Made by a program: the position numbers and the translations under genes. Shown here in pieces: positions 25,001-39,800 of a DNA stretch of 64,000 nt. The number at the start of each line of letters is the position of its first letter. Position 1 is the first letter of the stretch. This DNA comes from Scatophagus argus (Eukaryota > Chordata > Actinopteri > Scatophagidae). The notes under the pieces were generated by a model that was given only the letters and a program-made list of their open reading frames with translations, ran no database searches and had not been told where the DNA came from. The stretch covers positions 15,277,641 through 15,341,640 of the forward strand of contig NC_058513.1 in NCBI RefSeq assembly GCF_020382885.2, given 5' to 3'.

Positions 25001-28000
25001 TCTGTTCAAAACACCTGGGGCACATCAAGAAAATTTCCGACACTCGTAATGTAAGGGGAGGAGAAACAAGCGATTTTTGCAAATTAGAAAAATAATTTCT
25101 AAAAAAAGGGTTCACTTCTCAACTTTTCAGTGAGTTTTACAACATTTAATTACCAATAATTGTAAGACATGTCAATGGAAGCTGTCTCCTCCGATGTATG
25201 ACAGGCAGTCCTTGTGGCAGAAAGAGCCTCCATTCAGATCAAGGACACTTCATAGTATGTATGCATGCATGCAAATGGGAATCCACTCAAGCCATCTGCC
25301 ATAGTCTGAATCCTGCTTATAGCCCCCATGTCAAGGGCATTCATACTGGAGCATCTGGAGGAGTGGGACTAACGGCAGGTTGCGACTGCTAAAAAGGCGT
25401 ATTTGTGTATGTGACAGTCCAAACAGTACAGTCATTTTGTTTGAGACTACATGGAGATTGAAATGTCTCATTGTTCCATTTGTGGTGTTTGACAAAGCCT
25501 GAGGCTGAACCATAATCATCAGCAAATCACAGCTCTCCAAAAGAACATTTCAGGGACAAATTCTGAACAGAAATTGCACAGCACGACATCAGAGGAAAAC
25601 AATATAATTCTGCTGACAAATCACTGAATAGGAGTGGGTGCAAACTGGCTTGACAAGTTGTTTACAGCTTAATGAACATAACTGTGTTGTGGGTTTGAAT
25701 CTCACGCTAAGAAATTGGCGGAAAAGTCACTAACAGTAAAGAAAACAAGATTGTACAGAGGACCCTTGAGTTCATTTTGGATACGATGTCAGGAAAGAAA
25801 GAGTTTGCCAGGTTTTTCAGCTGATCAGCTCCATTCAGCGGTAGACCTGGAGAGTCCTCTGAGGCCCGAAACGCTGAAGCACCCGGCTTGTTTGATGACC
25901 CCCTCAACCACTGAGCCGCTCACTTTGAAGCCTCTCAATTGAAATTCAAGAGGGGAGATTGGGGAGAGGGAGGAAAGATGGAGAGGTAGAAGAAATGAAT
26001 GCAACACCGCTACTTGTTTGTCCCTCGAGTTTACCTCCTTACTGGGCACAAATTACGTCTTTTCATGCTCCTTTTTTTATCCCTAGCAGAGCTGAAATCT
26101 TTTTACGGCGTGACACAAGAAGGGCATGAGTGGAGTAGCATGTGCAGCAGGTGATGCTGCTCTCTTTCCAATCGTCCACACCCTCCTCTTCTTTCTGCCC
26201 GTCCTCTTAGCTTCCTGCTTCTCCTCTAACTTTGTATGCCGTCCAGCCTCAGTGACGTACCAGTTCTGATCGCATTTCACAGGAAAGATATTGTGAACAA
26301 GGGAGCACTTGTCTTAGTATCAGAAGCACTTAAGGTCAGAGCCACTTAAGCCATCTAATCTCAGCCGATCTGATCACCCCTTCAGAACCAATACATGTAC
26401 AATCAGAAGACCTTGTTTGTCAAAAAATGGCCAAAGAGAGAGAAAGATGAGGACTAATCCAAATCTTTCAGCTGAGTTTGCTGCTGACTTCCCAAAATGT
26501 TGTCTTCGCAGCACTTTGTGAGAGGGGCAACCAGGTAGAGTTGAATCATCGTATGTGTTGCAGGACCTCATTATCAGATGTGTGATGGTACTGACGCAAA
26601 GAGAACACATTTAAAACTCAGCCCGTTTTATTATATCTTAGCCTATTAAATCAGACTGTGTAAAGTGTAAAGACACACATAAAGGAAGTTCTTAGTGGAT
26701 TACGACAGAAGACTGATCAGGGTCAATTTCAGCCAAACAGGCCAAACAAATAAAATCAGCAGAGGCATTAGCAATCATTTCCTAAATCTTCGATTGCTGA
26801 TAAAACCACAAATTCCTAAAAATCAAGTTGGCAAACAAAAAAAACAGTAAATTACCACCATCATCCGGTGAGCACTGACTGGTCTCAGCGGTTTTTAGTA
26901 AACTTCTGTTTCACCACAATGCATGTATTGTTCTATGACAGGAAACACCATTTTGCTATTTCCATCGTTGTTTTTGCTATCAGAGCATAAAGCAGTAATG
27001 TAGCATGGCTCATACAGTGAGTCAACGCAGCAAGTCAAATAAAGCCAAGCAGTAATCCTCTTTTGTATTAAGACCTTAATCATGTCAGTATTTTATGTTT
27101 ATGAAGTCATCTGACAGCATAAATGCAGATCAATGGCGAGACCTGCACCACAGAGCTGGAGGCGACATCCTCCAGCGTCTAGAATACGCGTCATCGTTTT
27201 GGAAAGGCAACAAAGTCCTCGTTCACATTAAAAGATGACAATGGTGTTTTAAAAATGCATCCACTGCAGATTTGTGATGTGAAAAATGCCAATTAAGTGA
27301 GGATGCAAGGCTCACCCAGAGAGGCAATTTAGACTGCCTAGTGTGAACATCGCCTGCTACTATATGCATGACGTGTGTGTGTGTTTGTGTGCAATTGTGT
27401 TCGTTGAGAGGGCTGATGGGCATGACACGATGCTCTTACACAATGTATGCATGTATAGTGGGTATCAAGTAGTGTGTGCATCCGTGCATAGTTGTGTCCG
27501 TGCGTGTACACTTGGGAAAATCATTAAAGCCCGGGGGTGTTGATAACACCTCTTGTCCCGGCTGTCATCTGTGTTTCTTGAGTTACAATATCTTCCACAG
27601 CTCCACCCCTGAACATTCGCACATAGCAGCTGCTGCTCAGGCAGATTCTATACCACTAATTTTCTTAAAGTCTGCTGATAAGACTCTAAGGTGTGGCTCT
27701 AATGACAGTACACTGTGTGGCAACATAAGACTGGATGTCTGGGCATGTGACTCAGGGTTTTGATGCCTGTAATGGACTACAGGTAACCTCTCTGAGTTAA
27801 GACTTTGCCAACGTAGGTGCCCTTCACAGCAGACTGTCCTCTGAGTTCAGTTAGGCTTCTGAGAAACAAAGCCTCTGGGGTGAAGTACAGGTCAGTCTTA
27901 GCTGCCAAGTGTTGATGTCCAGTGTACAGAACAGGTTAAGGAGCCTTTGGAAACATGGCAGTCTCATGGAAACCAGCAAATCTCCCACACGTCCTCTCTT

Positions 28001-30772
28001 TCTCACACAGTTGCATGGAAACATGTACTCGTAAACACATAGCAACTAACAGAGCAGCATTTCAAGTCCTCAGAAGGAGCAAGTCTGTGCAAGCAGGGTG
28101 GCAAGTGGCATGACTGACCACAAGAGCTGAGGCCAGCACATTCCCACTCAGTGTGCTGAGGTAGCGTGGATGAGACGAGGTGTCGCCTGATGGGTGTTTT
28201 ACACTGAGAACATTCAGGCAGCGGCACAGTTTAATGGCAAAATGTTGAGATGAACATGAGAAGAAATTGCTGTAACATCCTCAGAAGTTACACATTTTAT
28301 TTTATCATCCAGAGCGCAGCAGTCCTACAGAGTTGCAACTGTTCGACGTGTTCAGTCGATTAGCTGATCTACAGAACTAGTTGCATTTATCATTTCGAGA
28401 ATCGATTAATCATTTGAGCAGCAGAAATAGCAAACATTTACTGTTTCTAGCATCTCAGTTGTGAATATTTTTTCTTATTCTTTAATGATAGCAAACTAGT
28501 TATCTTTGGGTTTTGACATGTTGATTGTACTAAAGAAGATTCTAAAAACAATCTGTTGACATATTAAGTGATTAATTGGCAATCGTTAGTTGCAGCCCTC
28601 ATTCTTTGTATTTGTTAAGTGTTATGCCATATGCTACAAGCAACAAAAGGTCCATCTGCACACACACAACAAAGTCGTTTCTTTGTTTGGGTAAAGACTA
28701 TGATTATATTTACTTTGGGTTAACCAACCCTATCACACAGCGAGATCCGAGCAGTCGAACACAAAGACCAGTTGATCAAACTGTCATCGGGCAGTCAGAA
28801 TTGACAGATTTGGCAATAGAAAAGCTGATCAATCCATCGTTGTTATGTACTGTGCCTGAATCATGAATTCAGAAGGCTCAGAAGTGGGTTGTGAGTCAGT
28901 GGACTGCTGCACAGCAACCGCTTTACAAACACTACAGGCGCAATACAGCAAAACACACAGAACCTGATAAGGTTAATAGAAATGTCTGACTGGTTCTGGT
29001 GTCAAAGTTAATGAACAAAGTAGGAGGCAAGCTGTAGCTATGACGATAATTATTATTATACGAGTTCTGATGTTGAATGCCAGTCCAATCAATAATGATT
29101 TGACAGATGAAACTAATTCAGACAGAAGACAGAAACAGTCCAGTTCAATTACATATGAAGCGGTGAGTGATGAGGTTTTCCACTGGGGTCTAAATTGGAT
29201 CATGGAGCTCTCTCTGCTGGGACCAGTCACCCCCCTTTTCGCTTACTAATTCATGGCTGCCACTAAAGGAAACGTCAGTTTTGACATGAGGGGCCAGAAG
29301 CCTGACGGACTCAAGAACCGCAGAAACTGGTGAAAAGGAAAGCAATTTCCTGGTTGACAGCCTCTGTAAACAAGGTGTCATTTTTAACAGTTTAATCACG
29401 CTGTCCCCTTTCACAATGGACATCACATGCTCCATCCACTTTTCATTTGGATGCAGGGCTTGACTCGATTCAACGTGACCCCGGGGCAGGGGGGCTGACA
29501 AAACAAGTAGTCAGAGTGTGAATTTACACACTGTGGCTATGATAAAAGCGAGGCTCCTAAATAATTAATATCCTCACAAAGATCAGCCAAAGTCAAAACA
29601 ACAGCTTGCTTATGCAGCGACATGAAACCAATTAGCGTGATGGAGTTATCTAAACACCATAAAAAGCAATGGGGTGCGATGAAGCACCCTTGCCCGGCGC
29701 CCTTCTTGGCTTATGGGTTTTCTAATCAACAGCACCTGCTGTTCTGGTCGTTAAAGCAGCAGGGCTGACTTGCTTGGCCATCTTGCTGATTATAGCACTG
29801 CTAGCTCCCTGCGCGGATCCATAATTCAAGGCCTGGATCTGGTACTGTTTCAAAGGCCAGCCTGCCCTGGTTGGTTCTCCCTGACTCGCTCCACTGTCGT
29901 GTGCCAAGTGGAAAATGCTGCCAAGGTGGCTAACAAAAGTCATCAGTTGTGTAGACATCAACCGCTTTTTTATAGGCACTGGTTTCATTATGTCTAAATG
30001 ATGGCTTGAATCACTAATAAAATGTTAAAAGCCCAATTAGAAATCTCAATCATATAAAGGCTCCACAGTTCACTGGCTGGATCAGACAGTGTAATAACAA
30101 AGTTTCACGAGAAGACTGTTGAAGTGGAAAGTATTTATTCTTCATGGTCACCACAAACAAGCTTCCGTCTGGTCTCAATTCTAGCAGGTAAGACAGGAGA
30201 GGAAAGAGGAAACTGATAAAATATCCTGTTTATTTTAAACAATTTTAATATGCTGAGTGCAATTAGCAAGAAGATGAAGAGGACAGCTACAGTAAAGACC
30301 AATAAGATAAGAAAAAGTAACGCACAGAGAGGAGAACAGCAGCAGATGGACAAAGATAAGCCCTCTTGAAACAAAAACCTGAAGGTGGCGTCTGAATCAC
30401 AGCGATAGGGCTGAAACACGTCAAACCACCTCTATGTCACCTTTTATTATGTACACTTGTGTCCTCTCTTTATTGCTCTGGTGTCAAAGGTCATGAGGTT
30501 ACAACCTTTTTTTAATGTTTTTGTTTTTTTACCTCGCTCACAGTGGTTGACCATGCATGTACTGGCGAGATTAAGACAAGGTATTTAAGACTTGTATTTG
30601 TGGGTCAGTGTATCAGTGTGTCACATCTAAAGTGCATGTCCAGCTACATGTTATTTTTCCCCTGAGACACCGATCCTCAGTTAGCCCTCATCTCCATGTG
30701 ACATTTGTTGTTACCATGGAAGCATGTTTCCAATTCAGTTTCAACTGCCTCACGAATTTGGATGAACCGGGG

Positions 30773-30804
<32 letters not shown>

Positions 30805-33800
30805 GCCTCCACCAAGACTGTGTTATTTTAACCCTAGAAAATTTTTAGACTTTTAAAAACCTCCACCGATATCGATCAGCATGAAAATATGTCTGGTTAT
30901 TGACAGCAGAGAGACGGGAGTTGGTCCACCACTTTGGTTTCAACTACTGGAAGGTTTTCTGCCATTTGGCTCAGACATTCGTGGTCACCATGTTTTCTTT
31001 TTTTTTGTTTTGTTTTTTTTTCCTTTGCAGTGCCAACATGAGGTGAAAGACAGCATTTTTCCGGTGCTCTCTCTCTGAACGAGGGTGAAGGAAAATCATT
31101 TTTATCATAATAACTGATAATTATCGAAGGCAAACTCCCATAGAAATGCCACATGCAGCTCGCAGTCTGTTCAGTGCTAATTAACAAATGTAAAACAAAG
31201 ATGGAGAAGATTGTATGCCTGCTTTACGTCAGCATGTTAGCAAAGACATTATGAGCATGTTAAGTACATGTTGTGAGCCACTAGGGTTTGCAACACATAC
31301 ATGAAGACCACTTTAATGTTCTTTCATTTTTGTGCAGACTGTGTGTGTGTGTGTGGTGTCAGCTGGGCTCTATCTGCATATGCTTCACCGTTTCCCTTGG
31401 CTTATCTTTAGGTTGCACAATGACATAGCAGTCATTTAACAAAGGCATCGGTGTGCTCCGTGAAGAAATACTACAGAGAACAAAGGATCAAGATCACTAA
31501 AAGAAAACAATCAGGTCTATGCGGTGACCTTTACCGGGGCAACCTTTCAAGCTGGTCTTTCAGAAACGCAACCGAAGCTTTGGAAAGTCCAACGGGCACA
31601 ATTGCGGCTGGTTATCTGATAGAAAACCTCAGAGCTGCCCTCTCTGCACCCCAACAATGCTACAGTATATCCCGTTTCAGGGGCTCTCCATGATCGAGGT
31701 GTGTGTTGGATCATGGTCTATCTGATACAGCGTGCTTGATAGCAAGGCCTGCTCTTCCTTTGAGGTTACATAAGACGTCTGGTTGTGGCAAACGAATTCT
31801 AGATCAGTATAATGAGACGCCCACAACTGTAATTCCAACTTAGACACTCATATGTGCACCTGCAGAGAGACACACGGGTTCTTGCAATAGGATTCTCAGC
31901 CTCTTACGCAACACAAGTGGCCTTATAGATCAAGAACTGGACGGGAGATTCTTTCTTTCTACCATCTGTCAGTCGTTCAGTTTGGAGGGCGTGCAGCTCA
32001 GATGTATTCTTGGACAGCGCAGGCACAGATGGTTACAAAGGATAAGACGAACAATGCACCAATTTGTCATCCATGAAAGCAATTAATTGAACTCCCGAAT
32101 CTCAATGAAGTGTGAAGATGTGGAGGGTGCAGCGTGTCCGAATGTCGACCTCAACATGAAATGAGAAAAAGCTTTCATGTTTTAGATGTTCTCCTTTCAA
32201 ACTAGTGCAAAAATCACACAAAATCAAACCGTCAACCTCAAACCACAATCTAATCGCCTCATCCTTGTTGCTTGTGTTATGACATCTTATGACATCTTTT
32301 GTCTTTATAACATACCATAATTCACAACTTTTTGTGATATCCTGCACACCAATGAACCATAGGCTTAACCAAAAGCACAACCTCTATGACGGAGGTAATT
32401 AGGCCGTTTACCTGCAAATCTATTACTTATCCATCACAAACAACAAACATCCAAGGGCATGCCAAGTGGCAGGAAAACTCAGGAGCTGGATGCAGGAGAC
32501 TGGCTCAAAGTGCTGGCCATTAAAGGTCAGAGGTAGTCTTGAGGCCAGAGGCCGGAGATCGGCACTAACACACAAACTAGGGCAATCACCAATTACCCGG
32601 ACAACAACACACAGACATGCACACAAACACACCCCACAAAGAACTGAGTTAAAGCCCTGTGGTCTTTCTGGGTCAAGATCTAGCCACAGGCTGATTATTT
32701 GAGTGCCAGAGGAACAACTTAAGAGTACAGAGGAAGCTGTACAGCTGTGCCTTTGGCACAAAAGAATGAGATCACAAAAGGAAATCTCAGGGTTAATATC
32801 AAGTCAAGTGGAAACTTAAAGAGAAGCCCGCCTTTACTCAGGCTCATACATGTCCTCGTTCAAAATGTTTGTGGATGCCCGCTACCATGTGAAACAGTCC
32901 TCTTTAAAAATGCATCAGACATATCAGTGAGTTTCAGATACCGTGAGTTTAGGACCTTGATTCATATGATCCTTCAAAACCTAAAGGTATCTCCTGTGGT
33001 GCTGGAGTCTGCAACAAGCTTCAGCAGAGCAGCTGCGTGAGTCCGCTCACACATCTGAACCAGGATAATTGCTGCCTTGAAATGAAACATGTTGAGGCTC
33101 CAGTTTCGACATGGAAGTTATTATTTTTGACGTTCAGGTGGTTTAAGTCATGAGAACGCTGTTGCTAGGCGACTGAATGCAAAAAAAGGTGACAGTTTTA
33201 CATTTCGACAACAGAGAAAGAGACTTACTTTTTTTCTGATTAATAAAACAATAAATAAATAACTTCCATGGGCTTTCCATAAACTTGGAGCTACAGTTAC
33301 AAAGAATTCAAACTGTATATAATTAAGGCAAATTAAGAATTTAAGAAATATGCTATATGTAAATTTTGTATCCATCCGTTTGGAAGAAATAAATCTGTAT
33401 GCTATTTACTGTTTCCAAAATTCTGGTTAAAAAGGAATTTGGAAGAATTTTTAATTTCAGCCCTGCTTATCAGTCCAAAACAAATTTCACTCGCTGGTTT
33501 CTTATCAACGGTGTACTGCAAATATTTACTGTATATCTCCCGGGGTCTGACTGTCTGTCTGCACTCATGTTCATGCGAGTTAAACTGTATACATGTCTGT
33601 GTTTCCTAATGATCTCAGGCAACCTAGTCGGCCATTGCCGAGTTGCCAGAAAAAAATCCCCCCCAAAAAAACAAACAAAAAAAAACCACGTTGAGCCCTT
33701 GGTAAGTAATGAATGCCCGTGTGGAAGAGGTTCTTTTCAGATGGAAGCAGAAGCACACTGTGCAAGGATCCATTTAGTAGTGTCAAGTTAACTTCACGCC

Positions 33801-36800
33801 CATGTCCACAGGTAATGACATCAGTAATGGCAGGATGGTTCTAAACAACATGCTATTTCCACACATTTTAGTCCATTTTGCTTCCATCAGATGTTACAGA
33901 ATGGGAGAGGTCTTCTGTGCGAAACACAAAAGCAGCCATTAGTCTTTCCAAGTAGGCTTCAAGTCTTCTGCGGCCACAGCACACGAATTTTCCACTGGGT
34001 TTTAAAAATACACTGTACTGTGTTTTTTGAAGATGAAAGAACTCATGTAGAGTGAAGGAAAAATATGGAATCGCCACGAATGCTAACGGCCCCACCAGAC
34101 CATGAAGACCATTACACAGAAAACAAAATTGTCGTACAGATGAAAAACAGACGCACAAAGTGGGTTTTTAAAGACCTTTAGATGTGAGTAATCTACTTGA
34201 TTTTTGAACTTGCTAATATTATTTGTGTACAAATAGAGATGAGACGGCGCTGGGAAGACCAGAGAGAGCAAAACAAACAGTATAAAAGCATTAGAAAAAT
34301 ATTTTTCTAAGTTTAATTATCAGTCATGTTCCAAGGACTCATCATCCATCCCCACTGGCACACTGCTCATTTTTTAATTTTTTTCTAACGAAAAAGTACT
34401 AATCAGTGTAAACTGGATTTTTTTCAGTCTGACAGTCGCTTGTGGAGACAAGTTAGAAATATGACGATTCTCAGGCAAACTCTGGAGGAGAAACGTCTTC
34501 CGAAACGACGTTCCGATTTCCAAGCACGGTTATTTACATTCATTCACGAGTGATATATAAAAAAAACATGACTCATATCAGTTTTCTAAAGATGACTCAG
34601 CTTTTTCTGATCTGCCATATTGTGGATAAGGCATGGTTGGGTAACACTACTGCTCAGGTACCATGAGTAAACATTTCCCTCATTTCCAGATTTCACAGGT
34701 GTTGTCATTTTTCTGGAAAGGCAGCCGCTCAGATGAGCCTTACCAGACAAACAACATGTTGTGATGACTGGAGTATTACACTAAAACACCCTTAGAGACA
34801 CACTCCCTCTAGTTCCCGAAAGCCCAAGACGTATGAGAAACGTTTTCTTTGTAAACACCCTTCATTCTCTAACTGCAATCCAGTCTCTCCCCTGTCCTGA
34901 TTTTCTCTCAAAATGTTTTTGTCTCGATGTGTCTTACTAGATTTCGAGAGTCTGTGGGCTGTTGGTGGATGTATGGATGTTGTGAAAATCACCTTGAGGA
35001 CTTAATAAGTACGTTACAATGGACCAATCCCTGCTTGTCTTTCTGGCCAGAGGCCCATTAAAGACAACACGTTGGGTGGACCTACAGCTGGCCTGAACTT
35101 CCTGCTTGTGTAAGAGGTATTAGGTGGCCAGTGAGCAGGGGAACACAGAACATAGAACAGCACAGGGTGTGTTCTCATCACAGTTTTGCTTTTCATGAAA
35201 TGGAAAAGATGTTCTGCTTGCATAACCTGAAACACAGTTAATGAGATAACAGTAAAAGCCCTTTGGGTGGTTCCTTCATTTTATCAACCCCCCCTCACCA
35301 CCACCACCACCACCACCAATCCCCCCACGCTCCGTGGACTGGGGACTGACTCAGAAGACACCCAAGGACACAGCATGGTGTGAGTAATTCCCATCTGTGC
35401 CACATACGATCTTTAGGAAACAACACAATTATATAACACTGTTTTTAATCAAATTGCATAATGAACTCATCTTGATTCCTAAGTCTCTTCTGGCCGTTCT
35501 TGCTGTAAGCCCAGAAGGGTTAGTAGGGGGACGTCAATGTGTGTTTACTTGAGTACCAACCAGGGCCTCTCCAGCATGTATTCTCCTTCAGAAACTGCTT
35601 GTGGTGAGCTGCCACGCCTTGCCCTTTCATTGAGATTTGGAGTGGAAGAGCAGGGAGGGCATCGAGAGGGACTGCATACAACTCAACACGAACGTGGACA
35701 GACCTGCACACAACAGCCCTTGTTGTAAAAGAGACTCGAGAGAGGGTCAGAGAACAGGGGAATCAGAGTCACTTGGAAGCCACGGTGGAGACTGAGAAAA
35801 TGAGGAAAGTGAAGATTATCCATTTCCTGGGGTCAGACAGCCTATTTGTGTTGACATATTAACCTAGCTTTGCAAGGAAAGTAGGACTACCTTCAGTGTG
35901 CAACCCAAAATAAACTCTCCATTGGCTCTGTCTCTGTGTGTGTGGAGGTTAAATCTTCACAGCTAAAAAGGACATGGCTGTTTGTAGTTCTGTCCAACCA
36001 TGAACCCATTCAAATACCCGTTAAAAAAAGACTCTGAATGGACAAACTGCCCTTTTTCACGTTGTCCTCCAGATTTTTAACTAGGCCATTATGCCAGTGG
36101 GCAGCGGTGCACAGAACAGAACATTTCCATTAGCTGACAGTGTGGGAACATGATGACAATACGGGAACTGGGTCATTTTAAAGCAAATATTGACCATTTC
36201 TGAAGCATGTTACTCACTCTCCTTCAAGCTGAGTGCAGCAGTAAGCTTTCTCCAGATGAAATCTGAATTTACTGCCGCCTAGAATTAGTCAGTGTAAGTG
36301 ACCCCCCCCAATGCATTTCCTATATATTCAGGTGCACTTAATTTGATTTTGTTTGGGGTGCAGTGCCTTTCTCATTCACAGTATTTTGTTTTCTTCAAAG
36401 CTGAAGGCAATTCGAATCTCCCTTTACTGACAGACCTGTTTAGGGGGATGGAGGAAACTCTACACTGAGTACTTGAGGTGAGGCGCTTTGTACTCCACAA
36501 AAAAGGAAAATTCATTGTATACTGTAATCAAGTAGACTTGTACTTGGACCAGGCTAAATGCTGCGTATTGTTTTAAAGGCCTTGACCTTTACAGAGGAAC
36601 TGAGAGGCTAAATGGTACACTTTTGTTTGCTCTCTCTCAGGAGTCAGAATGAAGCACCTGGCTCAGAGTCTTTTCTTTTCACCTAAACACACGTATGAAT
36701 GCATGTGAGGCAAGTCTTTTCTTTTTTCAAGAGTCTCTGCTGCTCTTGTCATGAAGAAGGGCTTTTAAGTCTCCCATTACCTGCACACGACAGAAATGTC

Positions 36801-39800
36801 CATGAAAACGCCACCATCAATACTTTGTGTGATGTATTTATTGCTTCTACAGTTAGTCCCAAAACGCTCTATCAAAACAAACAAACAAACAAACACAAAG
36901 GAGCCATCTCCTGCATTTCGTTATTCTCCCATATGGACAACCGTAGGGCCCAGGAGTTAAAAAAAACAACAAAACAAATACAAACAATGGCCCTGACCTT
37001 GTCGAGGTGTCTCCATGGAGACGGGGCCTCGCTATAAAGCACTCCCCACTGTGTGCTACTGCCAGGCGAGTCCTGCCAAAGACATGCCCAACAAGTTCGA
37101 GGGCTAAGTGAGACGTATGCTGCAGGGTGTAAACACTCACTTCTACAAGGAAGGTATTTTCATCCACATGCGTATGAAAACATTTACTAACTACTAACTG
37201 GATACATCACCACTGACAAAACAAACTCGAAAACAGACTGTTCAGGAAAAAGAAATCTGGGATCTGTGTTAATGTAGTCGACATGCTTTGAAGAATTAAG
37301 TGTATTCTGTGGTGTGTAGCTGATTTTGACCAGTTATCCTACACAATGGACGCTTTTGATTCCTTCCACGTCTATGTAAGGCTTCAGCAGTCCTTTGTAA
37401 GTAATTGGTAGTGAGATAAAATTGTCCTCTCCGGTTTCTCATTCACAAGGTTGAGTGACCATCTTTATCTCACGGAGGATAAACATAGCACTCCTGTTAG
37501 CCTCTTAAGGAGGGTTGTTAACACCCCTCATGGTCTTGTACTCCAGTGTGGGGTGGGAGATGTTGTGTATGAGCTGGTATAAACCAAGACTTTGTAAAAA
37601 TAACAAATGAGAGGTTTTAAAATTACAGTAAATTAGGTATCAGTCTGGTACTTAAGGACCATATTTCAATATCTTGGTTCCACCAACCTTTTCAAGTTTT
37701 AAAATGATTTTCTTTCAGGCAAAACTATGAAAGAAATCTACAAAAATGAGTTTTAGCCGAGGTTCATAACCTGCTTAAGATGTTTAACTATTATAGTGCT
37801 TCAGGTCTTTGTTTTTATCATACCTGTATAATTTACACAGTTTTGGATAAACACCACTTTTCTCTGCACTTGCCATAATATTATGATCTAAAAATAGTAA
37901 ATAAAACCTGAGCCATTTCATATCTCATTCACAAATCCAACTCCTTACAACTCTGACCTGTGTTTTACTCACTCAAGGACAAGAAAAGCCCATTGAGCGC
38001 AAGAGGCAACAGGTGGTCCATGAAAAGCAGTGGCTGAATCCCCTGAGACTGAGTGGGGGAAGAGTAAAGCCAGAGAGAGAGAAAGAGGTTTAACCTGAGC
38101 TAAAACCCATCCAATGAGCTCATCTCCACAGGCTTACCTCAGACTCGACTTGTCTGCTTTCTGCCAAGAAAGCCAGATCTGGGTACTCCTACCCAGTCGG
38201 TCGAGTCAGCCAATGGCACCCCGCTAATCTGTCTGAGCGCTACCTCTTGGCCATATGGTCATCGCATGTGTGTCTGCCTCGCAAACAAAGTATTCAGTGC
38301 ATGATCTAGTATATTTGTGGGAGGGCAGAGTGAGCAAAGGACTCAAGCTGTATGTATGAATGTCATGGCTGAACCTGGACTGACAGATACAGGTAAACAC
38401 ATTCAGCCTTTCCCGAGGCCTACAATTGCACAACATCCCTGTGCTGTTGTGACCTTACTCACTGTATCCCATAAATCCATCTCAGGGAAGCCCAGGTAAG
38501 CTCAAGACACAGGTAAACAGCAGATTCCCCCAATCCCTCTGTCTAGCATGTATTGTACAGTGTGCTCTCCTGTAATCCTCTGCTGGGAGGTGAACATGAT
38601 ACAACCCCATAGAGACCAGACAACATATCTGTCAGTTTCTAATTCTCTCCACAGACATAATACAGCATGAACCGAGCTATTCAGCAATAGACACACAAAA
38701 ACATTTTTTCCTAGCTGAGGTTTGGTTAAGCTGAGGACAATAACAAAGTCTTGTTATGGTGGCTGTGTCAGCACCTTATCTCTAATCCCCTGTGTCCAAG
38801 CCTATTTTAATGATGTCATGGCAGGCAGAAGTGCTGATGTTGTGCTCAAGACTTGGTGTAATTGAATTACTTCTTACAACATAAGACCACAGACAAACAA
38901 GTCAGGTCTCAGCGCCGTGGATTATCTGTTTCTGGAAGTGTTCTCATGCCGCTGAAAGCAAAAGCCTTCAGCAGCATGAACTAACACAGCATCAGTATAA
39001 TGTTTCCCTCCAGCACCGGTCACGACTGAATCACGATGTCAGTCGTTGCTATGCTGTCACATTTCTGGCTTCCTCTTGGTTAATTAAGAAAGGCCACCCA
39101 CCAACCGGTGTGCCCACCACTGCCTCAGTCTGCCTGCACTGAGCGAGGAGACACCTCAGCAGGTTCCCAGTCACGATGCTCATTATCATTTGCACTACCT
39201 TCATCATCATCACACGCTCACCACTGGCACTGCTAAATGGTCTCCAAGAGGGACCAGTTCAAAAACTAAGGCAGCTGGTAAACACGATCCTCTTGTTCTC
39301 ATGAGAGGTCACATGGTAACAGCATCATTACATACCGCTCACACTGGTCGTGCCCTAAAGACAGGATCCAGGTCTGGTTGTTTTATTTAAAAAAAAAAAA
39401 CAAATCCAGAGTCCATGTCTCCGGTGTAATTTATATAAATACGTGTAACACTAGCTTTCTACTGTAGTGCATGTGGCCATTAGGGCCAGTCTACATACTC
39501 TTCATTCAGACGCATTTCTGTCGTGTTTTACTCTAATGGAAAGTGCAATTAGCATAATGTCTCCATTCAAAGCAGTTTATTTGCCAAATAAATCAGAAAT
39601 CCATTTCATATCGAGCAGAAAAAAAAAAAAAAAACAAGACACAAGAGGGGAGAGTGAACCGAGTCAGGCACAGAGTTGTTGCTTTCAAATGTTAACATAT
39701 GACATGATTGAAAGATACAAGCATGTTCAACGTCTGCCTATGGAACGTCTGCAATACAAACTGCAGGATATTGAATCGTATCATACGGCCATAACGGGGC

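Noticed and set aside
36699..37167. Open frames on both strands in the long kif19 intron
   Set aside because: They overlap a (CAAA)n repeat and have no family features or codon continuity.
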